A stretch of 52,064 nt of DNA. Origin: Streptomyces sp. NP-1717 (lineage in GTDB: Bacteria > Actinomycetota > Actinomycetes > Streptomycetales > Streptomycetaceae). The stretch covers positions 1 through 52,064 of the forward strand of contig NZ_JAAPBF010000032.1 of the NCBI RefSeq assembly GCF_022695985.1, written 5' to 3'. Positions 42,258-49,208 of this stretch are shown here, in pieces (position 1 is the first letter of the stretch; every line of letters starts with the position of its first letter). The notes beneath the pieces were generated by a model. That model worked only from the letters and a program-made list of their open reading frames with translations, ran no database searches and had not been told where the DNA came from. A program made the translations under genes and the position numbers.

Positions 42258-42647
42258 TCAGGCGGCTTGGTGGGCGGGGGTGGCGCACGGGACGCACATG
42301 CCGAGCGTCAGCGGGATGCGGTACCCGGCATCGGTCCGGCACTCGGGGCACACCCGTTGGGCCGCGTTCGCCCTGGCGAGCGCGGCCCACTTCGCCGGCG
42401 TCATCGGCCGTACCGGTCTGGCCAGGTCGACGCGGTAGAGGTACGCGACGCGCAGGACGGGCGGGGAGCCCGGTTTCCGGCGGCGGTTGGAGTACCAGAG
42501 GAGTTGTGCGGCGACCGGCTGCCCGCCGGGCCGAAGCCCGGCGGTGCGGAGCTGACGGCGCGTCGCGTAGCCGCCCGGTGCCATGCGGAACGGGAACGTC
42601 GGGAGCCCGTACACCTCTCCGTCCGGATCGAGGAACCGGGCGGACAT
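42258..42647 (-). CDS. RRQRL-motif zinc-binding AICE protein
   Basis: 129 residues from ATG 42647, which overlaps the stop of the DUF2637 gene (ATGA). ATRRQLRTAGLRPGG is the diagnostic RRQRL-type motif; the C-terminal VCPECRTDAGYRIPLTLGMC has CxxC and a further CVPC pair that probably bind zinc. This family is a regular AICE gene of unknown role, next to DUF2637 as here. Confidence 0.8.
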   Translation of the reverse strand: MSARFLDPDGEVYGLPTFPFRMAPGGYATRRQLRTAGLRPGGQPVAAQLLWYSNRRRKPGSPPVLRVAYLYRVDLARPVRPMTPAKWAALARANAAQRVCPECRTDAGYRIPLTLGMCVPCATPAHQAA

Positions 42648-43507
42648 CAGGCGACGCGCTTCCACGCGGACCGCAGGCGGACCTCACTCGCGGAGTGGCC
42701 GGCGGCCCGGAAGCGGGCGGCCATCTCCCGGTACGACAGAGCGGGCGACTCACTGTGACGAATGCGGTCCACGAGCGCGTCCAGCGCATCGTCCGACAGC
42801 GCGGACGCGGCTTCCAGCGCGAGCGGGGAGACGGGCTCCGTGGGTCCCCACAGGGGGAGTTCCCAGCGGGGTGTGACGCCGGGTGTGACGGGGGTCGTCA
42901 CGCTGGTCAGCGCCCTGCCGGTCTCCGCACCCTCCCGCGCCGTCGCGAGCGTCGACCACGCTTCGGAGAGCCGTTCAGCGGTCTCGGCCTGAACGCGTGC
43001 GACGCGGGCGCCGGCCTGCGTCACGGCCGTCAGCCGCGTCTCTTCCGTGGCCGCTTCCGCCCGCAGCCGGGCACGCGCCACGGCCGCTTCGTCCCGCGCT
43101 TCCTGCTGAATGCCCTGAATCGCGCCCAGCGCCTCGGACGTGAGCGCGGTCCGCTCCCACAGCCCGTGCACCAGCCACAGCGCCTTCGCGGCGACAGGCA
43201 GCCACGCCACGGCCAGCCACGCGCCGGTGTTCTCCTCACCGGTCAGCGCGTGCGCCACCAGGACACCCGTGGCGACCAGGCCGAAGGACCAGCCCACGGC
43301 CGTGACGGCGGTGGAGTGGTCGCCCTGCGCGGCCAGACGACGTTCGTAGGCGAGGGTGGCCAGCCATCCGCCGTCGATCCCCAGACCGACGACCAGCGCG
43401 ACGGGCCACGGCATCGCAGTGCCCAGCCACATCACCACCACAGCCAGAGTCAAGACCATGGACACCGCCGTCATAGCGACAGCGGGCAACGCGGTCTTGG
43501 CGCTCAT
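42647..43507 (-). CDS. DUF2637-type membrane protein with C-terminal HTH
   Basis: 286 residues from ATG 43507, overlapping the previous stop. Four hydrophobic helices in the first 120 residues (VAMTAVSMVLTLAVVVMWLG; WPVALVVGLGIDGGWLATL; VGWSFGLVATGVLVAHAL; AWLAVAWLPVAAKALWLV), then a long coiled-coil (about 125-200) and a C-terminal helix-turn-helix-like end (LSYREMAARFRAAGHSASEV). DUF2637 proteins (SpdB2-like) are standard AICE transfer/spread genes; a membrane-anchored DNA-binding role is inferred. Confidence 0.8.
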   Translation of the reverse strand: MSAKTALPAVAMTAVSMVLTLAVVVMWLGTAMPWPVALVVGLGIDGGWLATLAYERRLAAQGDHSTAVTAVGWSFGLVATGVLVAHALTGEENTGAWLAVAWLPVAAKALWLVHGLWERTALTSEALGAIQGIQQEARDEAAVARARLRAEAATEETRLTAVTQAGARVARVQAETAERLSEAWSTLATAREGAETGRALTSVTTPVTPGVTPRWELPLWGPTEPVSPLALEAASALSDDALDALVDRIRHSESPALSYREMAARFRAAGHSASEVRLRSAWKRVA

Positions 43508-43854
43508 GCCGGCACCCCCGTACCGGTGTTCACCGTCTGCGGGACGTGCGCGTATGCGACCAGCTCGATGTCCGCGCCGGCGTAGGTGGCGAGCGCCTCC
43601 AGAACTCCGGTGAGCCCGTCGCACTGCATGTGGAAGGTGACGGCGTCCGGCCCGATGTCCAGGGCGTCGCGCCACTGTTCGAACGCGGCGAAGCTGTCGC
43701 CCACACTCATCGAGTGCAGCGAGAGCGTCAGCCGGTTCGGGTAGACCGTGGACACGCCGAGCGAGGGGGCGGGCAGGTCGGGGAAGTCGACCGTGATCAG
43801 GCGCAACGCCCGCAGCGGCACGGTCAGCGTGTCCAGCGTCAGCACCTTGCTCAT
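43504..43854 (-). CDS. hypothetical AICE protein
   Basis: 116 residues, coupled on both sides (ATGA overlaps with DUF6284-like and DUF2637 genes). Soluble alpha/beta character: LRLITVDFPDLPAP, GDSFAAFEQWRDALDIGPDAV, VLEALATYAGADIELVAYAHV. No motif that I recognise. Its fixed place in the chain suggests a transfer-related or regulatory role. Confidence 0.7.
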   Translation of the reverse strand: MSKVLTLDTLTVPLRALRLITVDFPDLPAPSLGVSTVYPNRLTLSLHSMSVGDSFAAFEQWRDALDIGPDAVTFHMQCDGLTGVLEALATYAGADIELVAYAHVPQTVNTGTGVPA

Positions 43855-44120
43855 GCCGCACCGCCCGGCATGCTCTTGTCGGCGCCCTGGTTGGTCAGCT
43901 CGCGGCGGGCGACCAGCGCCCGGTGGCGGGCCCGGCGGATACGCCGGGTGTCCAGCTCGTTGGCCGGCCGGTCCATGGCGGTGATCTGCGCGTCCAGCAG
44001 GTCGACGTCCGCCAGGATCGCGGGCATCTCCCTCTCGATCACGTCCAGCTCAGCGCCCGTCGGCTCGATGTCCGGGGCGAAGGCGGTAACAGCCTGTTGA
44101 ACAGTGACGATGTGGTTCAT
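43851..44120 (-). CDS. DUF6284-like small AICE protein
   Basis: 89 residues. Helical: PTGAELDVIEREMPAILADVDLLDAQI, then RRIRRARHRALVARREL. I recall this pattern from the DUF6284 family found in AICE operons, without known function. First gene of a four-gene chain with overlapping stops and starts (43851 to 42258). A stem-loop stands 40 nt upstream. Confidence 0.7.
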   Translation of the reverse strand: MNHIVTVQQAVTAFAPDIEPTGAELDVIEREMPAILADVDLLDAQITAMDRPANELDTRRIRRARHRALVARRELTNQGADKSMPGGAA

Positions 44121-44159
44121 GAGTCGGGTTCTCCCTAGCAGGTGGCACGGCTCAACCAG

Positions 44160-44187
44160 CGCCCCCGGAGTTGCCTCTCCGGGGGCG
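44160..44187 (-). promoter_or_regulatory. stem-loop before the DUF6284-like gene
   Basis: 11-bp stem (44160-44170 with 44177-44187) and a 6-nt loop, 39 nt before ATG 44120. It lies 21 bp from the tRNA-like element at 44209. Confidence 0.65.
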
Positions 44188-44208
44188 TGCGCCGTTCATG
44201 GATGGAGT

Positions 44209-44256
44209 GCCCCGGGCCGGATTCGATCCGGCGCCCTCACGGCTGGATGCCGGGGC
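44209..44256 (-). ncRNA. tRNA-like structured element, copy 1 (behind the Nudix gene)
   Basis: On the minus strand: GCCCCGG (44256-44250), a 6-nt linker, GCC-GTGAG-GGC (44243-44233), GCCGG-ATCGAAT-CCGGC (44232-44216), CCGGGGC (44215-44209), then A and CTCCA. The 5-bp arm joins the 7-bp closing stem without spacer, as T-arm and acceptor stem do in tRNA (5 + 7 = 12 bp), and the 7-nt loop is close to TTCGAAT. There is no D arm and no normal anticodon arm. It starts 14 nt after the Nudix stop. Confidence 0.65.
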
Positions 44257-44269
44257 GGTGCTGCGGGGG

Positions 44270-44686
44270 TTAGACGGTGGCGATGATGTCGGCGTGGTCG
44301 AACGCAAGCGGCGGCAGATCGGCCAGGGGCCACCATTCGGCGCGCACGGCGTCGTCACCCGGCTCGATGATCGTTCCGGGGATGACGGTCAGGTGGTAGG
44401 CGACGGTGACGTACCGGCCGCGCGGGTCGCGGTCGGGCTGGTCGAACGTGCCGATCTGGTTCAGCTCTTCCGGTGCCGCATATACACCGGCCTCTTCGGC
44501 GAGTTCACGCCCGGCGGCGGCACGGCTCGTCTCACCGGGATCGACGTGACCCCCGGGCAGAGCCCACTGGCCCTTGAACGGAGGCCAGCCGCGCTCGATC
44601 AGCAGGACGTACCCGTCGGTCGTGGTGACGACGACGTCGGCGGTGTAGCGGATGGTCTCAAGCGTCTCGGTCTCGGTGGTGGTCAT
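44270..44686 (-). CDS. Nudix hydrolase (AICE immunity-factor-like)
   Basis: 138 residues. The Nudix box is complete: G-HVDPG-E-TSRAAAG-RELAEEAGV. Before it stands WALPGGHVDPGE and after it GRYVTVAYHLTVI. It should cleave a nucleoside diphosphate-linked compound with Mg2+. The pSAM2 immunity factor Pif, which blocks transfer between cells carrying the element, has a Nudix motif; a similar role is likely by position but unproven. The protein ends IIATV, identical to the end of the unrelated upstream protein (44781), and both genes are followed by the same tRNA-like element. Confidence 0.87.
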   Translation of the reverse strand: MTTTETETLETIRYTADVVVTTTDGYVLLIERGWPPFKGQWALPGGHVDPGETSRAAAGRELAEEAGVYAAPEELNQIGTFDQPDRDPRGRYVTVAYHLTVIPGTIIEPGDDAVRAEWWPLADLPPLAFDHADIIATV

Positions 44687-44721
44687 GGGTTCCTCTCGGG
44701 ATGTCAGGTGGTGCGGGAAGT

Positions 44722-44767
44722 GCCCCGGGCCGGATTCGATCCGGCGGCATCACGCCGGGTCCGGGGC
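44722..44767 (-). ncRNA. tRNA-like structured element, copy 2 (before the Nudix gene)
   Basis: On the minus strand: GCCCCGG (44767-44761), 4-nt linker, GGC-GTGAT-GCC (44756-44746), GCCGG-ATCGAAT-CCGGC (44745-44729), CCGGGGC (44728-44722), then ACTTCC. Closing stem and 12-bp stacked arm are identical to copy 1. The 3-bp arm differs by a compensating C-G to G-C exchange, which supports a folded structure. It starts 13 nt after the stop of the DUF3307-like gene and ends 35 nt before the Nudix start. Confidence 0.65.
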
Positions 44768-44780
44768 TGTGATGCGGAGG

Positions 44781-45251
44781 TCAGACGGTGGCGATGATCA
44801 GCGCACCGACCAGCAGCCACACGTGGTGGAAGGACTGGTCCAGCGCGTAGGCGCCGGTCCCGAGCGTCGGCGCGTAGCCGCCGCTGGCAGTGGCGGGGGC
44901 CGCCGGGTGAGCCGGGGTCCCGAGGCTGTAGAACTCGCCCTTGCCGGCCACCTTGGCCAGCCATGCGAGCGTCGAGCGGCGGTCGGCCCACCAGTGGGTC
45001 ACGGCGTCGACCCCGAACCCGAGGGCGAGACCGAGGGCGCTGACCCGCAGGTCAAGCAGTAAGGCGACCGGCAGAAGCAGGATCATCTTCGTGAGCGTCA
45101 GGCCCAGGACGTGCCGGGCGTCGGCGAGACGGCCGACCCAACCGGGCTTTCCCTTGTCAGCGGCCTGGCAGGACGACTGCACCCAGTGGTCACCCACGGA
45201 GTGGCCGACGTACAGGGCGGCGAACACGGCGGCGAACGTGGCAGCGAGCAT
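44781..45251 (-). CDS. DUF3307-like membrane protein
   Basis: 156 residues. The start AATFAAVFAALYVGHSVGDHWVQ, with GH...DHW, and VDAVTHWWADRR in the middle resemble DUF3307 proteins; three or four hydrophobic segments (5-25, 50-80, 135-155). Function unknown. First coding gene of the minus-strand transfer series, 450-500 bp behind the operators of the GntR-type repressor. It ends ALIIATV, matching the Nudix C-terminus. Confidence 0.7.
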   Translation of the reverse strand: MLAATFAAVFAALYVGHSVGDHWVQSSCQAADKGKPGWVGRLADARHVLGLTLTKMILLLPVALLLDLRVSALGLALGFGVDAVTHWWADRRSTLAWLAKVAGKGEFYSLGTPAHPAAPATASGGYAPTLGTGAYALDQSFHHVWLLVGALIIATV

Positions 45252-45305
45252 GTGTGGATCTCCTGTCGCATGGAGGGTTCGGAGACGGTCCGGCTCCCCT
45301 CAACG

Positions 45306-45410
45306 CCGCTCGTACGAGACGAGCAGCGGAGGCAACCGACCCCAGCGCGGCTACACGCACTGCGGAATGGATGAGCCGCCCGACCGGCGCCGGAGTGAAC
45401 CCCGGCGCCG
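45306..45410 (-). promoter_or_regulatory. leader hairpins of the transfer operon
   Basis: CGGCGCCGG (45385-45393) and CCGGCGCCG (45402-45410) form a 9-bp stem with an 8-nt loop. A weaker 6-bp hairpin GCTCGT/ACGAGC follows at 45308-45324. Both are in the long leader before the DUF3307-like gene. The gap 45252-45805 otherwise holds the leader peptide ORF and the operators. Confidence 0.5.
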
Positions 45411-45461
45411 CATCGCGCGGCGGGTTGTGCGGTGACGCTTAGGGCGTGGCCGCAGTGCCGG

Positions 45462-45500
45462 TCAAGCACGGGCGGCGGCCCTGGTATGTCGCTTGCTCAT
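45462..45500 (-). CDS. 12-residue leader peptide candidate
   Basis: ATG 45500 has AGAGGAG at the right distance (CCCCG between). It reads MSKRHTRAAARA-stop. It precedes the 9-bp hairpin at 45385-45410 by about 50 nt, so it may act in translational attenuation. The site strength is the only direct evidence. Confidence 0.4.
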   Translation of the reverse strand: MSKRHTRAAARA

Positions 45501-45701
45501 CGGGGCTCCTCTGTTCGGCCTGGTTGGGGTGACGCACTGCAAGGGGGACCTCGTCCCCACACTCCGGCCGTTGCTCGCGGTCGCCGGGCCACCTCGCCAG
45601 TCGGGCCGAAGCCCATTGCGTCCTACCTGGCCTTTAGCGGGATTGCAGCGTCCCCGCCCTCCACTCCGGAGCAGCCCGAAGAAGGCCCCTCCTGGCTCGC
45701 T

Positions 45702-45772
45702 GTCCTAGGACTGCGAAGCGCTTGCTAAGGCAATGGCGCACAGTCCCAGGACTGTCAACAGTCCTGGGACTG
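45702..45772. promoter_or_regulatory. operators of the AICE GntR-type repressor
   Basis: Two 14-bp palindromes, CAGTCCCAGGACTG (45741-45754) and CAGTCCTGGGACTG (45759-45772), have centres 18 bp apart. A third half-matching palindrome GTCCTAGGAC lies at 45702-45711. TTGACA (minus strand, 45758-45753) sits between the two full sites and could be a -35 for the transfer operon; TTGACT at 45776 could serve the repressor gene. Confidence 0.75.
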
Positions 45773-45805
45773 TGTTTGACTTGGGTCTGTCGAGAGGAGT
45801 TCTTC

Positions 45806-46606
45806 ATGGCGCCCAAGTGGCGAGAACTGGCCGACCGGATCGCGGACCGCATCAAGAGTGGTGAGCGCGGTTACGCGCCGGGTGAGCAACTGCCGCACAT
45901 CCGGGATCTGGTCGAAGCTGGCGAAGGTTCAAAGTCCACCGTCCACGCCGCTTACAAGGCGCTGGAGGCCGAAGGGCTGGTCACCTCGTCGCGCGGACAC
46001 GGCACTGTCGTGCGGCAGCGGACACCGCTGAAACGGCTCAGCACCGAGCGGTACGACAAGGTCAAATGGCGAGACGGGGACGAGGTCGCGTTCATCGCCG
46101 ACCGTGTTGCTTCGGGTCGCGCGTATCGCCGTGACGAGCAGACTCAGGCCATCAGCCTCGGTCCGGCCCCGGTGGCTGCCACGGCCGCGCATGGCCTGGC
46201 TCCGGATGCCGAGTTGTACGCCCGAGCGCGTCTCGTGAAGGAAGGCGACCAGCCGACGCACACCTTGACCAGCTACTACCGACCCGAGCATGTCGAGGGA
46301 ACGCGGCTGGTAGATCCCACTCCCGGACCGGCCGGCCGTGGCGGCGGGTTCCGGGTTCTGTACGACGCGGGGTACGAGATCGACCACATGACGGAAGAGC
46401 TGTTCGCTCGCATCCCGACGTCAGAGGAGGTGAAGCTACTCCACTTGCCGACCGGTGAGCCTGTCGTTGAGCTGCACCGGACCACCTACACGGCAGATGG
46501 CACGGTTGTTGAGTTCGCCTTGGGGGTGCATGCCGCGTCACGCTTTGCGTGGAAGTACGACTTCAGGGTTCCTGACTCCGCACAGGACGGGAGGGAAGAT
46601 CGATGA
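45806..46606 (+). CDS. GntR-family repressor with UTRA domain (KorSA-like)
   Basis: 266 residues from ATG 45806 (AGGAG upstream). Winged helix at about 1-75 (WRELADRIADRIKSGERG, YAPGEQLPHIRDLVEAG, STVHAAYKALEAEGLV, RGHGTVV) and a UTRA domain (ELYARARLVKEGDQPTHTLTSYYRPEHVEGTRLVDP). AICEs use such proteins (KorSA in pSAM2) to keep transfer and replication genes silent. Two near-perfect palindromes stand 34-65 bp upstream, in the divergent control region. Overlaps the YdcF-like gene (ATGA). Confidence 0.9.
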   Translation: MAPKWRELADRIADRIKSGERGYAPGEQLPHIRDLVEAGEGSKSTVHAAYKALEAEGLVTSSRGHGTVVRQRTPLKRLSTERYDKVKWRDGDEVAFIADRVASGRAYRRDEQTQAISLGPAPVAATAAHGLAPDAELYARARLVKEGDQPTHTLTSYYRPEHVEGTRLVDPTPGPAGRGGGFRVLYDAGYEIDHMTEELFARIPTSEEVKLLHLPTGEPVVELHRTTYTADGTVVEFALGVHAASRFAWKYDFRVPDSAQDGREDR

Positions 46607-47271
46607 TCTCGACGCAGGCATGGGCAGATGCCCGGAAGCTGTGGGACTTCCATCAAATGCATCATGAGCCGAGACCGTGCTCCGTCGCGGTCGGCCTCGG
46701 CAGTCATGACCTGGGAGTCGCTGATACCGCCGTGGACTTCTACCGGCGCGGCATGGTGCCGCTCATCGTCTTCACCGGAGCGACCAGCCGAACGACGGAA
46801 GAGCGGATGCCACGTGGCGAAGCCATCCACTACCGGGAACGCGCAATCACGCTCGGAGTGCCCGCTGCTTCCGTGCTGGTCGAGCCGCAAGCTCGCAACA
46901 CGGGCGAGAACATCCGCTTCTCGCGTGCGCTTCTCGCAGAGGCTGACGTGACGGTGTCGTCCGTGCTGTTGATCAGCAAGCCGTACGAGGAACGGCGCGC
47001 GTACGCGACAGCGCGCAAGCTTTGGCCCGAAGTCGAGATCGTGAGCGCGTCGACACCGATGACCTTTGACGCGTACGTGGATTCCATCGGCGATGCGCGC
47101 CTTGTGCTGGACATGCTCGTCGGGGCGCTACAGCGTTTGATGATCTACCCGAAGCAAGGGTTCATGATTCCGCAGCCGGTACCGGACGACGTGGCGGCGG
47201 CCTACGGGCGGTTGCGTCAGGAAGGCTTCACGAGCCGAATCGTGCCGGACGGGACTCCGGCCGGTCGTTGA
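46603..47271 (+). CDS. YdcF-like (DUF218) protein
   Basis: 222 residues, coupled to the repressor gene. SVAVGLGSHDLGVADTAVDFYRRGMVPLIVFTGATS, RGEAIHYRERAITLGVPAASVLVEPQARNTGENIRF and LLISKPYEERRAYATARKLWP (read in parts) form the DUF218/YdcF Rossmann-like fold, which in E. coli binds S-adenosylmethionine. No membrane segment. Its constant pairing with the AICE repressor suggests a signal or immunity role, not shown. Confidence 0.8.
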   Translation: MISTQAWADARKLWDFHQMHHEPRPCSVAVGLGSHDLGVADTAVDFYRRGMVPLIVFTGATSRTTEERMPRGEAIHYRERAITLGVPAASVLVEPQARNTGENIRFSRALLAEADVTVSSVLLISKPYEERRAYATARKLWPEVEIVSASTPMTFDAYVDSIGDARLVLDMLVGALQRLMIYPKQGFMIPQPVPDDVAAAYGRLRQEGFTSRIVPDGTPAGR

Positions 47272-47286
47272 ACCGGGGCCGTCTGT

Positions 47287-47370
47287 GGGCCGTCAAACGA
47301 CGGCCCATGACGACCAACGACGACCACCAACCACTACGGCGATGCCCGCGCAGTCCGCGCGGGCATCGCC
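47287..47370 (+). terminator. two consecutive hairpins ending the repressor operon
   Basis: First: GGGCCGTC/GACGGCCC (47287-47294, 47299-47306) with loop AAAC. Second: 14-bp perfect stem (47338-47351, 47357-47370) with loop agtcc, followed by GTTT. They insulate the plus-strand pair from pmt, which is convergent. Confidence 0.8.
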
Positions 47371-47380
47371 GTTTCGCCTG

Positions 47381-49102
47381 CTACACCCAGGTGTCGAACC
47401 ACATCCGGTCCTGCCACTCACCGACGGGAATCGTCTGGCCCGTGAAGACCGGCCAGAAGTAGATGAAGTTCCAGACGATCAGCAGCACCAGCACCCCCGC
47501 CCCCACCGCGCCGATCGTTCTGCGTCTCTCGTCCGAGCCCGCCGGGCCCAGCATCGCGCCGATCATCATCGACACCGCCAGGCAGAGGAACGGCACGAAG
47601 ACCACCGCGTAGAAGAGGAAGATCGTGCGTTCCTGGTAGAAGAACCACGGCACCCAGCCCGCCGCGATCGCGCAGGCGATGGCGCCCGCGCGCCAGTCGC
47701 GGCGGAAGAACCAGCGCCACAGGACGTACAGGATCGCGAAGCACGCGGCCCACCAGAGCAGCGGCGTGCCGATCGCCAGGACCTCCTGGGCGCACTTGTC
47801 AGCCGGGGCCGCCGTACAGCCCTCCGTACCGCCCCTGGGGTCCTCGTAGAAGTACGAGACGGGGCGGCCCAGAACGATCCAGCTCCAGGGGTTGGACTGG
47901 TAGGTGTGGCCGGAGGTCAGATTGACGTGGAAGCTGTAGACCTCCGTCTCGTAGTGCCACAGGCTGCGCAGCCAGTCCGGCAGCCAGGACCACATCCCGC
48001 CCCGGCCCTGGGTGGCCGCCCAGTCCCGGAAGTAGCCCTTGTCGGTGACGATCCAGCCGGTCCACGAGGCGACGTACGTGCCGATCGCGACCGGGACCGT
48101 GGAGACGAAGGCCGGCAGCAGGTCGCGCTTGAGAACGGCCAGGTACGGGCGTACGGCGCCGGCGGTGCGCCGCGCGCCCACGTCCCAGAACACGGTGAGC
48201 AGACCGAACGCGGCCAGGATGTAGAGCCCGTTCCACTTCGTCGCGAAGGCGAGCCCCAGCATCAGACCGGCCGCGACGCGCCACGGCCGCCAGCCCAGCC
48301 GCAGGCCCTCCGCGATGCCGGTGTCCGGCCGCAGCACCCCCTCCGCGTCCACCGGCAGGGCGTTCGCGAACCGCCGCCTGGCCCAGTCCCTGTCGAGCAG
48401 CAGACAGCCGAACGCGGCCAGTACGAAGAACATCAGCACCAGGTCGAGCAGCGCCGTGCGGCTCATCACGAAGTGCAGCCCGTCGACGGCGAGCAGCCCG
48501 CCCGCCAGACAGCCCAGGAACGTCGAACGGAACAGCCGGCGGCCGATGCGGCAGAGCATCAGTACGGAGAGCGTGCCGAGGACGGCCACCATGAAGCGCC
48601 AGCCGAACGGGTCGAAGCCGAACATCAGCTCGCCGAGCCCGATGATCCACTTGCCCACCGGCGGGTGCACCACGTACCCGGGGTCGGTCGGCACCGGGAT
48701 CTTCGAGGGGTCGGCCAGGATCAGCTTGTCGACGTCCTTGGGCCAGCTCGCCTCGTACCCCTGCTTGACGAGCGCCCACGAGTCCTTCGCGTAGTACGTC
48801 TCGTCGAATATCACCGACTTGGGGCTGCCCAGATGCCAGAACCGCATCAGCCCGGCGACCAGCGCCACCAGCAGCGGACCGAGCCAGGCGGACCAGCGGG
48901 TCAGCCGGTCGGCGAGCAGGGGGCGCACGCCGAGCACGATCCACAGGCGCTGGGACGGTTCCGTGTACGGCGGCACCAGGCGCTCGCGCAGCCCGATCAC
49001 CGGTCTCGGCGCATAGCCGAACCGCCGCAGCCGCTGGGGCCATGACGGCGGTCTGTCCTCGGCGTCCCGACCCTGGAGGGCTTCTGGCGCAGTACTGGTC
49101 AC
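47381..49102 (-). CDS. pmt: protein O-mannosyltransferase (GT39)
   Basis: 573 residues from GTG 49102; TACGAT lies 7 bases before it, as for a leaderless mRNA, and longer frames are unlikely. About eleven hydrophobic helices. The first outer loop has FDETYYAKDSW with the conserved Asp-Glu pair, then VVHPPVGKWIIGLGELMFG and HFVMSRTALLD. It transfers mannose from polyprenyl-phosphate mannose to exported proteins; in S. coelicolor the homologue is needed for phage phiC31 infection. The AICE integrated in the last 80 bp, and the element copy restores the same C-terminus. Confidence 0.93.
   Translation of the reverse strand: MTSTAPEALQGRDAEDRPPSWPQRLRRFGYAPRPVIGLRERLVPPYTEPSQRLWIVLGVRPLLADRLTRWSAWLGPLLVALVAGLMRFWHLGSPKSVIFDETYYAKDSWALVKQGYEASWPKDVDKLILADPSKIPVPTDPGYVVHPPVGKWIIGLGELMFGFDPFGWRFMVAVLGTLSVLMLCRIGRRLFRSTFLGCLAGGLLAVDGLHFVMSRTALLDLVLMFFVLAAFGCLLLDRDWARRRFANALPVDAEGVLRPDTGIAEGLRLGWRPWRVAAGLMLGLAFATKWNGLYILAAFGLLTVFWDVGARRTAGAVRPYLAVLKRDLLPAFVSTVPVAIGTYVASWTGWIVTDKGYFRDWAATQGRGGMWSWLPDWLRSLWHYETEVYSFHVNLTSGHTYQSNPWSWIVLGRPVSYFYEDPRGGTEGCTAAPADKCAQEVLAIGTPLLWWAACFAILYVLWRWFFRRDWRAGAIACAIAAGWVPWFFYQERTIFLFYAVVFVPFLCLAVSMMIGAMLGPAGSDERRRTIGAVGAGVLVLLIVWNFIYFWPVFTGQTIPVGEWQDRMWFDTWV
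47391..47468. repeat. attR of the AICE, inside the pmt 3' end
   Basis: Direct repeat of 33814-33891 (77 of 78 identical). It forms codons for the last 26 or so residues of the mannosyltransferase. Confidence 0.92.
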
Positions 49103-49208
49103 CGCGCCATCGTAGGGAACGCGACTGTGTGACGTGGGCACACGGCGCCCGAGACGGTGTTCTCCACCGCGGAAGGGGCCGCCCCGCCGCCCTGCGAGGA
49201 TGGCGTAC

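Larger units (their letters stand above)
33844..47468. mobile_element. 13.6-kb actinomycete integrative and conjugative element (AICE)
   Basis: Bounded by attL (33814-33891) and attR (47391-47468). Contents: tyrosine integrase and excisionase, Rep ATPase and primase-polymerase with an iteron region, FtsK-type TraB without relaxase or type IV secretion genes, spread-like membrane proteins, a Nudix protein, and a GntR-type repressor with its operators. This is the complete AICE gene set known from pSAM2 and its relatives, which replicate after excision and move double-stranded DNA by TraB. The target is the 3' end of a protein gene, where pSAM2 uses a tRNA gene. No damaged gene is seen, so the element may be active. 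Confidence 0.92.

Noticed and set aside
44209..44767. Ordinary tRNA genes
   Set aside because: The 3' part resembles a tRNA end, but D arm, anticodon arm and CCA are missing and total length is only 46-48 nt, so they are described as tRNA-like elements.
44209..44767. Integron attC sites
   Set aside because: Cassette-like layout is suggestive, but no RYYYAAC/GTTRRRY core sites or IntI-type integrase were seen.
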